Of a stretch of 64,000 nt of DNA, positions 47,428-59,300 are shown piece by piece. This DNA comes from Mauremys mutica (lineage: Eukaryota > Chordata > Testudines > Geoemydidae). The stretch lies in contig NC_059082.1 in the NCBI RefSeq assembly GCF_020497125.1, forward strand, positions 61,954,948 to 62,018,947. Reading direction: 5' to 3'. Position numbers and translations under genes: made by a program. The notes below the pieces were generated by a model. It was not told the DNA's origin and made no database searches. It saw only the letters and a program-made list of their open reading frames with translations. Each line of letters opens with the position of its first letter. The stretch's first letter is position 1.

Positions 47428-48417
47428 TTTGTGTAGTGTCATTGTTACTGTGCATTACTAAAGAGCAGTCACGTTGCACTACAGGGGCAACAACATTTCA
47501 GTGGCTGGTGAAGTGATCTCTATGGCTTGCTTACATGGCTGTGTAAGATTGTTCTGTTCGTAGGATGATTGCGGCGCCTTCAGAACAGAAGGCACTCTCT
47601 AAATAGTTATTTTAACTGAATAATAACTTGATAGGGCCCATTTCTACCCTTACTTACAGAGATTGCTTGGTAGTCAGTATATGACAATCACACACTGGAC
47701 AGCTGCACTGCTTAGTGAGGATTCTATACTTAAGCAGGGGAACAGACCGCTTCAGAACAGAGCACAATATAATGAAGCTCTTTGGACCTTTCTAGAAAAA
47801 TGTAACAACAAAGAAGTCAAGAGCAAATTATGCACTATGGACCTGTTTCTTCCCTCCCTTATACAAGTGCAACCAGCTCATTCATCACCAGGAATCTGGT
47901 ACACAATGCTTCGTATTTACATGGCTTGTAAAAATCCATATAATTGTTAAAGGAAAGAATCTGGTTAGCATTGGTTTGATCTGGGCATATGCCTATTAAT
48001 GTGATATCCGTTCATCCGGGTGTGCTGTATGATTGCTGTAGACCTCATTGTCCTGTGCAAATGCACCAGAGTCAGTACAACTGGAAATGTGATGCTGCAT
48101 CAAACTGCAAACTCAGAAATGTCAATAATATCCTCTGTGAGAGCTAAGCAGCTGCTCCATCAACGTTCAAAGCAGGAGGCAAGTTAAAAAGGGTGCCAGT
48201 GCTAATTCACCTGCATGTTGATACATTTGAATAGTTGCACTTTAACTCCCAGGGTTGTCTGAACTCATTCAGAACAGGATAATGAGGCTGCTGCTCCTTT
48301 CCCTTTCTGCAGCTAAAAATAGGAGGCCAGCAGCCTCCTGCATCATGCAGTAACTTGTTCAGAGGGAAAATGTAACGATAAACCACATTTCCCTTTGTCA
48401 ATTAAAATATGCATCAA
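47428..48417. other. Unique sequence, nothing recognised
   Basis: No exon, RNA gene or element was recognised. Confidence 0.35.
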
Positions 48418-48676
48418 AAGATATGTCTACATTGCCCCCCAAAGCCGCCTCGGAGAGTCTCAGAGCCTGGGTCTGCATACTTGAGCTTGCAGGGCTTGCA
48501 CTACAGGTGCTAAAAATAGCTGAGTAGACATTGCAGCTTGGGGTCTGCAGCCCCCCCCCCCCCCACACACACCTTGCTTGGCCTGGAAAACCTGAGCCAG
48601 AATATCTACATGGCCATTTTTAGTGCCATGGCACGAGCCATATAGACCTGGGCTCTAAGATTTATTGCCATGGGTG
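48418..48676. mobile_element. Fold-back MITE, second copy of the 28084 family
   Basis: It begins AGATATGTCTACATTGCCC. Inside, GCTAAAAATAGCTGAGTAG faces TACATGGCCATTTTTAGTGC. CTGGGCTCTAAGATTTATTG near the right matches the 28084-28255 copy. A C14 run followed by CA repeats (48551-48574) occupies the centre. The right terminal inverted repeat is lost or replaced by a G-rich stretch. Confidence 0.65.
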
Positions 48677-50029
48677 ACGGGGGGCGGGAAGGGGAGGGCA
48701 AAAGGTGAGTGGGTTTTTGTTTAAGTGTAGAAATACTCAAAGAACTTGGCTTTGCAGAGATTGACTCCGGTTTCATCCTCTTGTCCCTGACGCACACTAT
48801 TGTCTCAGGGGGTCTTTTAATCATTCTGAGTGCTATAGTCTTTTCAAAGGAATGTGGCACCAATTAGGAGTCATGTATAAACATAACATTCAGACAGGTT
48901 TGTTTCCAGGATGTCCAGTACAGTAAAGAAACGCGAGCATTTAGAATACGAAAAGGAATTCCCTCCCTCCTCTCATTGATCAAGTAAGGACAATTACGCG
49001 GAAAGAATTAGATAAACTTGGCTACCACCAAAAAGTGTCTCTGGTTCCACTGACAGATGTTGATGTTAAAATAATGAGCAGTCTTGGTGTATATATGTTC
49101 ATTCCCCCACCCCATGCATTAGCCTTGGAGTATGAAAGTGTGGGGCAACAGAAGTATTGCAGGGCGAATAAACAAAGAGCAGTTCTTAGCAACTTATTGA
49201 GTGCATGGTGAAATTTTCAAAAGCACCTAAATGATGTAAGGGCCCAGGTTATTTTTTTCCTAAAGTGACTTAGGAGCCTAAATCTTATTGGAAGTCAATG
49301 GAATTTATGCTCTTATGTGTCTTTAAATATGGGACCTGGGTTCCTATGTTACTTCAGCTGTTTAGAAAACTTTGCCTCCAGCCTTTTATTAATATTTCAG
49401 TGTGATTTAAAAAAAATGCATAAGGGAATTAGGCATCCTATTCCCATTGACTTTCAGTGGTTGTTGGTTTCTCTCATTGGTTTCAGTGGGAGTTAGGCAC
49501 CTAAATATCATTGAGGATCTGGGCCTCAGTGGCCAACTCCATTAAGCACTTAGAAAATCTCACCCTTTATGTGTAAATCCCAGACCTCTGCCTGAAAAGT
49601 AAATTAAAATGGGTTTAAAACAAAACTACTAGTGCTGGCTGAAACTTTTCAAAACTTGAAATTAATGAGGGAAAAAAGTGGGGGAAATGATGTTCGTTTT
49701 TCATTTAGCACTAAAATCTACATTTACTCCCCCCCAAAATTGTAAAATCCTGCCAGACACAACTTACAATGGCATTTCAAACACACAAGCTTTTTCAGCT
49801 AAATAGATTTCCTCCATCACAGATGTGATCTGTTTACCAATAACACAGCAGCCTCAGTTACCCATTGGTATGGAAATTTTAAAACTCCCACAGTTACTAA
49901 TGTAGTAATATCCATCTAGTTAAATTTGTATTTATACATCTGCTTTTAAGTATAGATTGACTGAGTTGTGCAATATTTGATAGAAAAATAATCCGCTTTC
50001 TCTTGCCTGTGATTTTTACATTATTTCTA
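48677..50029. other. AT-rich sequence with degenerate palindromic repeats
   Basis: Between about 49200 and 49570 there is a chain of TTTTCAAAAGCACCTAAATG, GAAGTCAATGGAATTTATG, CATTGACTTTCAGTGG and GTGGGAGTTAGGCACC motifs, the same fold-back class as 43441-43860. 49640-49700 has the GAAACTTTTCAAAAC-type text. No gene was recognised. Confidence 0.4.
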
Positions 50030-50282
50030 TTTGTGTAGCTTCTATGGGGGTCAGCTGAGAACAGGGCCCCAGCCAAACACATCACAAGAGAGAGTCCTTA
50101 CTGTGAAGAGTTTGCAGTCCAAACAGGCAAGAGGGACACAAGGTAGGAGGGGAAACAGACGCAGAGGGGAAGTGACCTACCCAGGTTCACCTAGCTGGCC
50201 AGTGGCATAGCCAGAAAAAGAACCTACGCCTCCTGAATCCTAGTCCTATACCCTATCCACTGGACAACACTGCCTTTCATGT
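50030..50282 (-). repeat. MIR-type SINE, nearly complete
   Basis: Read on the minus strand it runs GGCAGTGTTGTCCAGTGG (head), CTATGCCACTGGCCAGCTAG and GGTAGGTCACTTCCCCTCTG (CORE), then GTTTGGACTGCAAACTCTTC into the tail. The order and spacing match a MIR-like SINE. The far 3' end is degraded. Confidence 0.7.
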
Positions 50283-52395
50283 TACAAAGCAGGCGATGGG
50301 CTAAATTCAGATCCAGACTTTCCCCAAGGTGAGTTTTGTTTCAGACCTGTCACTATACAACGTTAGCAGAAACAACAGAGCCAGAAGCAACGCCATGTTA
50401 CTTTCTTGGCGCTAGTCCTAATTAGCAGGAAAGACTATTACAATAAGTGAGCATATCAATATGGCTCTGCCTCGGCTTGTTCATTATTTAGAAGATGTGT
50501 TCTATAACAGCTTTGAAAAGCTATTTGGTTGTATAGAAATCCCCCCAGTGCTATCACATGAATGTTTTAAGGGAAAGTTACAGGCATTTTGATAACACAT
50601 TAACGAGGAAACTTTTCGAGTACTAGCCACTTCAGATGTGATAATAAGATGAGCTTCACAAAGCCAAGGACTTAACTGTTTCTTATCAATGTGAGTTTTA
50701 GCTGCCTTGGGATAGCACAGGCAGAGCTATCATTTTGCTCTCAATCATAGCTGTTGATACGCTGTTACTGGGTTCTCCATGCTAGCTGGGTGGTGGTCTA
50801 CTGGGTGACATTAGAAGATGTTACATTTAAAAAAAATGCAGTAAAAGTTATGGGCCCAGTTTCTAAGCTGCATCCAGTACCTCTGGGGACTGCTCCGATC
50901 TATGGCAGCTGGCTGTCAGCTAGGGATTGCTGGAGTGCAACCTTGGCATTGCCATACCCCCTCCTTTCTCACATGCCTCCTAATGGTTAGCTTTGCAAGG
51001 GAGCCGTGGCAAGGAAGCCAGCTTTGTTGCTCTCTGCCTGCTTGAGGAATCCCCAGCTGGGGAGATCCAGCTGCTTTCCAGTCCCTTAATAGTGCAAAGG
51101 AGCTGGAGGGAAGCGAGGTTTCTGGCCTATTGTAATTGATCACCTTAGTCACGCCTGCAGCATTGTAAACAGGCAACAGAATCCAAATCTGAAATGACTT
51201 CAGTTCTGAAGGAAGCTCAGCCTCCTGACTGGGGAAAAAGGCTCCTACAGTGATGCTGCAATGAGAGGTGAGCTCTTGGACTGTACTGGATGAGCCAGAG
51301 AAAGGTTTGTCAAGGCAGAGGGACTCTCTCTCTGGTGGAGGAAATGGGAGGGAGCTATCCTGTGAAAGCCTTACTGTTCCATTCACAAAGCCATTCACGA
51401 TAGGGGCTTTTGTGCCTTACCTTGAGAAGGAGCTGTTCCCTGTATGGGCCATTGTCTTTTCACAGGGCAACTCCGTGCCCCAGATGCATGGGGCAGGGCG
51501 TGATCTTCCTGGGCAGCCCTCAAGTTCTTCTCAAAGTGGAAAGGTGGGAGCTTGATCAGGGTAGACTTCTTTTGGGGGTGATTCTCCTCTTTGTGGGAAT
51601 GTCCTCAGTGTCTTAAATTGTGGGAATTGCTTCCTGAGCCCAGGGAGTGTGTCTGGTGTCTCACTGAGGGAGACTTAATGTCTCAAAAGGTGCAGAGGGA
51701 TCTGTTTGGTTTCTTACATTGCAGGAGTAAATCTTAGTTGTGGGTCTTGTGGCTTCACGGTGCCAGGGCAGTTTCATGGCCTCAAGTTAGGGCCAGCTGG
51801 TTTTCATATTTCAAACTGCAGCACATATCCCCATTCCTGAGGCCTGCAATAGAGTGTGTCAGACTGGGGGATTCATCTTACCATGAGGTCCTCACTAAAG
51901 GATCTGATATTGATTGAATCTTCTGACCATCTCAGATCTTAGACAGATGCTGTAAGCAAGGGGCTCAGTGTCTCAAAAGAGGACAAATTCTCTTCATAAG
52001 GGAACCTTAGTGTGTCTCCCCTCTCCCTCTCCCCCTCGTGGGGTGGAATTAACTATCACAGGAGATTAGAAGCCTGTGCCCAACCTCACCATTGATCTGT
52101 CTGGGTGCATAGAGAGTGTTTGCCAGGATTCTGATTGTGGTATATGGCCTTCAACATCAACATTGGCTTTAAACCATTTCCCTGATATTGATGATGGCTG
52201 TAAATGATTTTGAAAAAGCAGTTATCTTTGCTGAAAAAGGACCCTCTATCCTGTTTATTAAATACATGACACTAAGGCATATAATGCAGTTTTCATAACA
52301 GGTAAACCACTGAGAGTCTGGGTGTTTGAGTGGGACCAACCCTCCAATTTTAGCTGCTCATGATGGCTTCTAATTGAAAGGTGCCATTCATGGAC
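50283..52395. other. 2.1 kb of unique sequence
   Basis: No element was recognised. The 160-codon open frame on the minus strand (50916-51398) has no recognisable domain, and I do not call it a gene. Confidence 0.35.
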
Positions 52396-52498
52396 TATAA
52401 GGTGGATAGAAAGCTGGCTAGATTGTCGGGCTCAACGGGCAGTGATCAACGGCTTGATCAAGTGGAGTGCCCCAGGGGTCAGTCCTGAGGCCGGTTTT
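52396..52498 (+). pseudogene. CR1 LINE reverse-transcriptase fragment, sense
   Basis: The + strand reads RWIESWLDCRAQRAVINGL followed by IKWSAPGVSPEAGF. This corresponds to the CR1 RT block that normally runs WL...R.Q.VV.NG...SGVPQGSVLGP, with a short internal deletion before the GVPQG-type motif. It stops abruptly where the oppositely oriented CR1 begins. Only about 100 bp survive. Confidence 0.75.
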
Positions 52499-53615
52499 CA
52501 TAGAATCATAGAACATCAGGATTGGAAGGGACCTCAGGAGGTGATTTAGTCCAATCCCCTGCTCAAAGCAGGACCAACCCCAACTAAATCATCCCAGCCA
52601 GGGCCTTGTCAAGCCGGGCCTTAAAAACCTCGAAGGACAGAGATTCCACCACCTCTCTAGGTAACCCATTCCAGTGCTTCACCACCCTCCTAGTGAAAAA
52701 GTTTTTTCCTAATATCCAACCTAAACCTCTCACACTGCAACTTGAGACCATTACTCCTTGTTCTGTCATTTGGTACCACTGAGAACAGCCAAGCTCCATC
52801 CTCTTTGGAACCCCCTTTCAGGTAGTTGAAACCAGCTATCAAATCCCCCCTCATTCTTCTCTTCTGCAGACCAAACAATCCCAGTTCCCTCAGCCTCTCC
52901 TCATAAGTCATGTGTTCCAGTCCCCTAATAATTTTTGTTGCCCTCCGCTGGACTCTTTCCAATTTTTCCACATCCTTCTTGTACTGTGGGGCTCAAAACT
53001 GGACAGAGTACTCCAGATGAGGTCTTACCGATGTCGAATAGAAGGGAATGATCACATCCCTCAATCTGCTGGCAATGCCCCTACTTATACAGCCCCAAAT
53101 GCCATTAGCCTTCTTGGCAACAAGGGCACACTGTCGACTCATATCCAGCTTCTCGTCCAGTGTAATCCCTTGGTCCTTTTCTGCAGAACTGCTGCCAAGC
53201 CATTCAGTCCCTAGTCTGGAGCAGTGCATGGGATTCTTCTTTCCTAAGTGCAGGACTCTGCACTTGTCCTCGTTGAACCTCATCAGATTTCTTTTGGCCC
53301 AGTCCTCTAATTTGTCTGTATGCTATCCCTACCCTCCAGCATATCTACCACTCCTCCCAGTTTCGTGTCATCTGCAGACTTGCTGAGAGTGCAGTCCACG
53401 CCATCCTCCAGATCATTAATGAAGATATTGAACAAAACCGGCCCCAGGACCAACCCTTGGGGCACTCCGCTTGATACCAGCTGCCCACTAGACATGGAGC
53501 CATTGACCACTTGGTAAAGTGTCCCCCTCAGGAAGCCAGATTGATTAAAACAGTTTTTTTTTAACCAGGTTTGTGACCCCCTTGACACCACCCGCCTCAC
53601 TTTAAGCACTGCCAA
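52499..53615 (-). pseudogene. 5'-truncated CR1 LINE, antisense, ORF2 RT to 3' UTR
   Basis: Minus-strand frames in order give the RT core (53307-53615) with [19 protein letters not shown] and SADDTKLGG. Here the catalytic Y/F-A-D-D box has become S-A-D-D. Next is the [11 protein letters not shown] block (52993-53283), then [17 protein letters not shown] (52690-52971), and the final [19 protein letters not shown] (52584-52799). The 3' end at about 52499-52510 shows the CR1 terminal octamer repeat, read in antisense as CATAGAATCATAGAAC. The frame breaks near 53290, between the RT and NEDKC blocks, and again near 52980 and 52790. The copy lacks endonuclease and ORF1 and is inactive. This is the longest protein-derived sequence in the window. 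Confidence 0.93.
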
Positions 53616-54931
53616 TGTTGTGGAAACACTAATTTTATGAAATTCCCTTGAATCCTACTTCTAAATGCCTTTGTGTTCCTTAGTCTGATAAATTATTGTA
53701 TATTCTCTTGCTTTATGAATCTTTTGTTTTATAAAAATACTGTTTTCTGAAGCGTTAATAAAATTGGGGCTCTGCTTTACCCCAAATCTCATGAGAGAAC
53801 CAGCTGGTTTCAACCCAATAGTACAGAATCATGAAGGTCAGATTATGTTCAAATAAGCACCCAAGCTACATTCTGACCCATCTCTAATACCAATGGGGAG
53901 GGCTAATTATTATGAACCTGTTTATATTTGGAAAAATCTGTTTTTTTTGCAAAATTTTCTCAGCTTCTTTCAGTGGGCGTTTGACGGAAAATAAAAAGAT
54001 CTTGGGCAGGCTTTTCACAAACCTGATTTTCAGCAGTGCAGAGTGCCCAGAGCTGCAGTTGAAATTGGTGGTACTGTGAGTGCAAGGTGTCTCTAAAAAT
54101 TAATTGATTAGGATATTTACTGGAGCTGTGTGAACTATGGCTGTTTCAATTTGCAAGGGTTTGTGCAAACTCTTCTCTGTTTGGATTCACAATATGAATA
54201 GGCACATCATTTCTTAAATGTGGGGGACCAAGGAGGAACAAATCTACAAGAAGTTTGTACTTCAATTGATCATTTTTCTCCATATAAAATATTTTTTCTA
54301 ATGTAATTTTCCAGTACTTTGAATGGAATTTACTATTAAACAACATCCACCTATTGTAGACTGTCAGGGTGCATTGAACCTCAGGATTGTGTTAGACAAT
54401 AAATCAACAGTCAGTGAAACTCTTGTTTGTAATTTAAATTGTCATGGTATGGAAGATCAGTAATAATGTGTAACTGCCTTATAGCCAATGAAGGAGAGAG
54501 GCTTCTTATAAAAGTGCATAACTCTTATAAATAGATCTGTTTATCTTTTTTTTAGCAGGACATGAGTTGACTTGCAAATATATTGATTACATCAGTGTCT
54601 TAGACTTCAATAGTGTTTGGAAGGAATCAAGGCATATTTACCAAGTTACTGCAGCCATTGTGATGAAAGGCATACAAAATGCAGTGTGATGACATGCCTG
54701 GTTATTAGAACCAGACAGTATTCTCAGAATAATGAAAGCGTCATTCATGCAGAATAACTTAACTGGATTACATCAAAGCAATGGTAATTATTTTAAGTTG
54801 TAGCAGAACAGAGACCAAAACTGTTGTGATATTTTTTTTAATTAAGTGAAAGCACTTTAATTATCATTTCAAAATGGAGCAGTTCCCATGACTAAACATT
54901 AGGATGTACTGCATACATGTACTGCTTAAAC
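53616..54931. other. Unique AT-rich sequence
   Basis: No gene or element was recognised; 53990-54060 has a faint CAGCAGTGCAGAGTGCCCAG motif of the fold-back class. Confidence 0.35.
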
Positions 54932-55262
54932 CAGTGGTTCTCAAACTAGGGCTGCTGCTTGTTCAGGGAAAGCCCCAGCAGGCTGGGCCGGTTTCTTTAC
55001 CTGCCGCATCTGCAGGTTTGGCTGATCGTGGTTCCCATTGTCCGTGGTTCGCCGCTCCAGGCCAATGGGGGCTGCAGGAAGCGGCGTGGGCTGAGGGATA
55101 TGCTGGCCGCCCTTACTGCAGCCCCCATTGGCCTGTAGCGGTGAACCACAGACAGTGGGAACCGCGATCGGCCGAACCTGCAGACGCGGCAGGTAAACAA
55201 ACCATCCCGGCCCGCCGGGGGCTTTCCCTGAACAAGCTGCGGCCTTAGTTTGACAACCACTG
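54932..55262. mobile_element. hAT (Charlie-like) MITE with perfect 8-bp TSD
   Basis: CAGTGGTTCTCAAACTAGGG at the left and GGCCTTAGTTTGACAACCAC then TG at the right are terminal inverted repeats of the widespread CAGTGGTTCTCAAACT type. The 8-bp direct repeats GCTTAAAC at 54924-54931 and 55263-55270 are identical. The interior is palindromic, with GGCCAATGGGGGCTGCAGG facing TGCAGCCCCCATTGGCC, and CpG-rich. The two overlapping frames of about 90-115 codons are not genes. Confidence 0.92.
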
Positions 55263-55946
55263 GCTTAAACTATACTGGTATTGTTAAAGAGGTACAATCT
55301 CCGTAGTGTGGATGCAATTATACCTGTATACTGGTGCTTATACTTGGATAGTTATTTCCAAAGGGAAGGAGAATAAACTATACTGCTTGAAGGCACCTTC
55401 ATCTTGGTATAATTGCATCCATTTGGGTTTATACCAGTTAAATTATTTCAGCAAAAAAAAATCATACCCGTAACTGAATAGCTATCAGTACAAAAACTGT
55501 GAAAGAATGCCCCAAATCATCCCTTATAAACATATTAGCCCCTATCCTGCTCCCACAGAAGCCAATGGCAAAACCAGTACCGAGGAGTCAGATCTTTCAT
55601 TCCCAAAGGGCTTGATCCTGTTCCCATTGACTTCAATGGACTAGGACTGGTCCTCAAATCAATGATCAATTAGAAACTTGGGAACCTAATGAAGAGGTAA
55701 TTGAGCACATAAAAGAAACAGTAGAAGTATGGGGACTTTAGGGGGGATCGGTGAGGTGAGTGGGGATAGTATTGCTGACCTCAACTGACTCAAAGTGAGT
55801 CAGCGTCCCACACCAAAAAATTCAACGAGAGTCTAAAAACTCAGGGCATTTCTACCTGGTGACTTAAGCCAGGGTCTGACTGTACCGCACGCTGATGTTA
55901 ACAGGCCAGGTATACTTCAAAGTGCACTATCAGCTCCTTGTGCACG
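55263..55946. other. Unique sequence with a palindromic motif
   Basis: About 55545-55655 contains CCAATGGCAAAACCAGTACC and GTTCCCATTGACTTCAATGG, part of the fold-back class. 55939-55946 is the left target copy of the next hAT. Nothing else was recognised. Confidence 0.4.
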
Positions 55947-56183
55947 CAGGGGCGGCTCTAGACGTTTCACCGCCCCAAGCATGGCGGCATGCCGCTGGAG
56001 CCGCGGGACCTTCCGCAGGCACGCCTGCAAGAGGTCCGCCAGAGCCGCGGAACCAGCGGACCCTCCGCAGGCATGCCGCCGAAGGTGGCCTGCCTTCCGC
56101 CCTCCCGGTGACCGGCAGAGCGCCCCCCATGGCATGCCGCCCCAAGCACACGCTTGGCATGCTGGGGCCTGGAGCCGCCCCTG
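55947..56183. mobile_element. hAT MITE with perfect 8-bp TSD (family of 3535-3835)
   Basis: CAGGGGCGGCTCTAGAC and GCCTGGAGCCGCCCCTG are terminal inverted repeats (about 15 of 17). TGTGCACG at 55939-55946 and at 56184-56191 is an exact 8-bp target duplication. The interior shares CCGCCCCAAGCATGGC, CCGCAGGCATGCCGCCGAAG and GACCGGCAG blocks with the 3535 copy but is 64 bp shorter, lacking one internal module. The exact duplication points to a comparatively recent insertion. Confidence 0.93.
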
Positions 56184-56246
56184 TGTGCACGGTATCAGAG
56201 TGCACGTGGCCACTAAGCGCTCCGTAAGTCCTCAGCCCCCAAACCG

Positions 56247-56333
56247 GGGATCAGATTTTCAAAAGTGCCCAGCACTCTGGCATGTTATTTAGGTGTCTAA
56301 ATGGGATCTGAGCTCTCAGGAAAATCTGATCCC
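56247..56333. repeat. Miniature palindrome, GGGATCAGATTTTC ends
   Basis: GGGATCAGATTTTC (56247-56260) and GAAAATCTGATCCC (56320-56333) are perfect 14-bp inverted repeats. Between them are AAAGTGCCCAGCAC and TATTTAGGTGTCTAAATG, the latter a further palindrome. Confidence 0.7.
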
Positions 56334-59300
56334 AACTGTGGGTTCTGCACTCTTATGAAAATTTTGGCCTGCAGGCCCTGATCCTGCAATTGGCAGGATC
56401 CTGGCAAAAATTCCTATTGACTTTCTTATGTCTGCGTTTTGTTTTGTTTTTTGTTTTGGATTTTCACTGTATTGACAATTTTTTGTTTCACCGAAAAGCA
56501 ACAAAATGGCAAAAAGCTGCATAGCAAGTAATTTTATTTTGCACCGTTTCAGAGAGAACCCCCACCATTTTCATGTTTTCTGAAAATTATTTCATACATC
56601 TCTATAAATGATACAGAGAGATCTTGGAGACTCCTAGATTAGATCAATAGTAACAGCTGACTCTTAATTTAGACAGGTGCTTGTCTCGGAACCTTTAATA
56701 TTTGTGAGTTGTTCTAATGAAAGTAAAAACTTGCTAGGTCACCAAATTAACCAAGGTAATGTCAGGGCAACCTACTGAGAATGCTGTCATTGAAAAGGGC
56801 TGCTTGGACCTCCCGAAACTTTGGAAGTTTGCCACAGTGAATTTGTATTTTATTTTTTAAAGTTCCTGTTTCTCTTCCATCTGTAACATTGGAATGATGT
56901 AAATTAATGCACTCTGCCTTATATGCTAATTATATTGCACAAAAGGCGGTGACTTTTTTACAATGATTGCATTTATTTCCTGGAAGAAAAAGTTAGTGAA
57001 GATGTAGTTGTCTGGCTCTATGAAACAGAGAAATAAAAACAAGACCCTGTGTTCTCTTTGAAGATTTGTACTGGGGACTGACAGAAATACAAATGGTCTA
57101 GGAGACAGTGTCCTGTTTAATGATGATCTTGAGGTGACTGGGGCTGTTCATAAAGAAGATTGTTCTTGTCCAGACAGGCATAAAGAAACTGCAAGTAGAT
57201 TTAAGATTTTTCTATAGGGAATGTAATTCCACATCAGTGATAGTCAGTGTTTAAGCAGGACAGACGTGTGTATAATTTTAGAAGGGATTTCAGAAGGCGA
57301 TATCAGAGTGGTCATCCGAGCTCTTTGAAAATATATTTAAAAAAAAAAAGTGTGTTTCAAAAGTGAAATAAATGGTGGCATTGAGAACACTGGGAGAAAT
57401 CACCAGTAGGTTAGGCTACTTTATTTTAGCATTAGATTAAATTCCAAAGTGACATTCTGGTTGACTGAGTCCCAGAGCCGATAGTAAAATTCATGCTTTG
57501 ATGGTTCAGTATTAATCAAGGGGAGAGCTAGGTTGAGAGCGTTTAGCTAAAAGTCATCTTCAGTCACAGGTTCATAAGAAAAGGGAATTAATTAGCTGTC
57601 TGGTGTAGGCTATAATGGTGTGGGACAGACTGCCTTTGAACTTCCGCATTAGAGGCAGCTTAAAACCCAAAAGTACCAACTGAAAATTTATATCAGTTTA
57701 AAATATGCAAGATTGTTCTGCCTTTTAAAAACATTGTGCATTATTACAGTGTAATTACTCCCCTTGGCTTCATGGTGAGATTTAAATAATGCTGTTCATT
57801 GAGATTGTTCCTAACACAGGATTCTTCCGTTTGCAGTCCTGGAGGTGTACTCTGCACAGAATAACATATAATGGGCTGAATATATTTTAGTGCTAGCCAC
57901 TGACATCTGCCACACAGAAGTCATTGTCAGCATCTGGACCTCCATATGGATACTAAAACTCATTGTGTTAAAAGAAGGCTTCTCAACTCCTCATTTTGGC
58001 AGTGAGGATCTTAAAGGCCTTTAGTGTATTATTAGTGTATTCCCATTGAGGATCTAGGATATCTACCTTTTATTTTGAGTGCACCTTGATGATATTTTAC
58101 TTTTCCCAGAGTGTGTAACTAATCAGTGTTAAATGACAGTGTCACCTTTCCAATATGCCTTCCACGTCTCATTCTGAAATGGTGGGAAGAAATTCTAGTT
58201 ACATATTTCACATGCTGTATGTTTCTTGGCAAGATGGGGAAAATAACTCTGAATGAGCAATTGCTTTCTGAATTGACAACGATAGCTCAACCTGATGCTT
58301 CTGACACCTATTTCTTTTTCCTTTTTCTAATGTTTTTAGTTCAGCTATGCTCTTAGTAGTGCTATACCCCTTTCTACTTGTATTCTTTGATTTGCAGGAG
58401 AAAAAAGGGTCCAACGTTACTATCTTTTTGCCTAATATTGTGATATGACAGTAGAAGCACAGGTGCCTCAATATTCTTTAACTCGCCCTGCTAACTCATG
58501 TGAAAACTACAAATTACCTTCTCGGCACTAGGATTTTACATCAAGTTAAGAACACTCCTTTTTTTCATAGCAAAGACAAGGCCTAAGAAAAGTATCCATT
58601 CTTGACCATGGGTTTCAGCAGCAGGCCCAGGTGAACTGGAGCAGAACATGGTTTAACTGCAAGGGTAATCAAAGACAAAACATGCTCAACATCAGTGCAA
58701 GTACATGTGTTTCCACCACCTATTGTCACCAATAGATACTTTTTATAGTGAGGAAAAGGCTGAACTGGGGCAGTTCTCTTCTGCACAAGGCTGTCTTCAG
58801 TGCACCAGGGAAACTCATAGTAAAGATTGAAGGACAAAGCTCATTTTCTTCATCTGCCTAGTATTTCTAAATTAGTTTTTTTTTATAGCTTGATGACACA
58901 CAAGCCATTTTAGATTTCAAAGGTCACTTTTTTTAGTGTCAGTTGCACATGGTGAATCTACTATATTAAATGCAATTCAGCATAGTATCCCTAATGTAGG
59001 ATGTAGACAATTATGACTGATTAACCAGAGATAATAGCTGTGAGATGATTCTTTATTATCTGGATCAGCGATGTTAGAAGAATAAATGGGAGACGCAAAT
59101 GAAATAGTCTGTGGCAAGGCAGTTAAAGAACCCACTAAATCACCTGGGCTGACCAAGAACCGGTATTACGTTTTTGGACTGACAAAAAATATCATAGCTA
59201 AGGTCACTGTAGATTTATGACCCTGTAGATTTATAGTGCGGAGAACTATAGTAAACTAGGTTGTCTATTTCAGGTAACTCATTGAAAGTAATATCAATCT

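Noticed and set aside
47048..47516. Open frames of 124 and 152 codons
   Set aside because: They coincide with the hAT MITE at 47063-47427 and exist on both strands, as expected from skewed base composition.
50916..51398. 160-codon minus-strand open frame
   Set aside because: No recognisable domain, no supporting splice or promoter signals, and it also lacks a believable exon structure. Kept as unannotated unique DNA.
57822..57862. Exon-like segment after a TTCCGTTTGCAG acceptor-like site
   Set aside because: The following bases do not give a frame of useful length or a recognisable peptide. Such acceptor-like strings (also at 14670, 48290 and 58380) are frequent by chance in pyrimidine-rich DNA.
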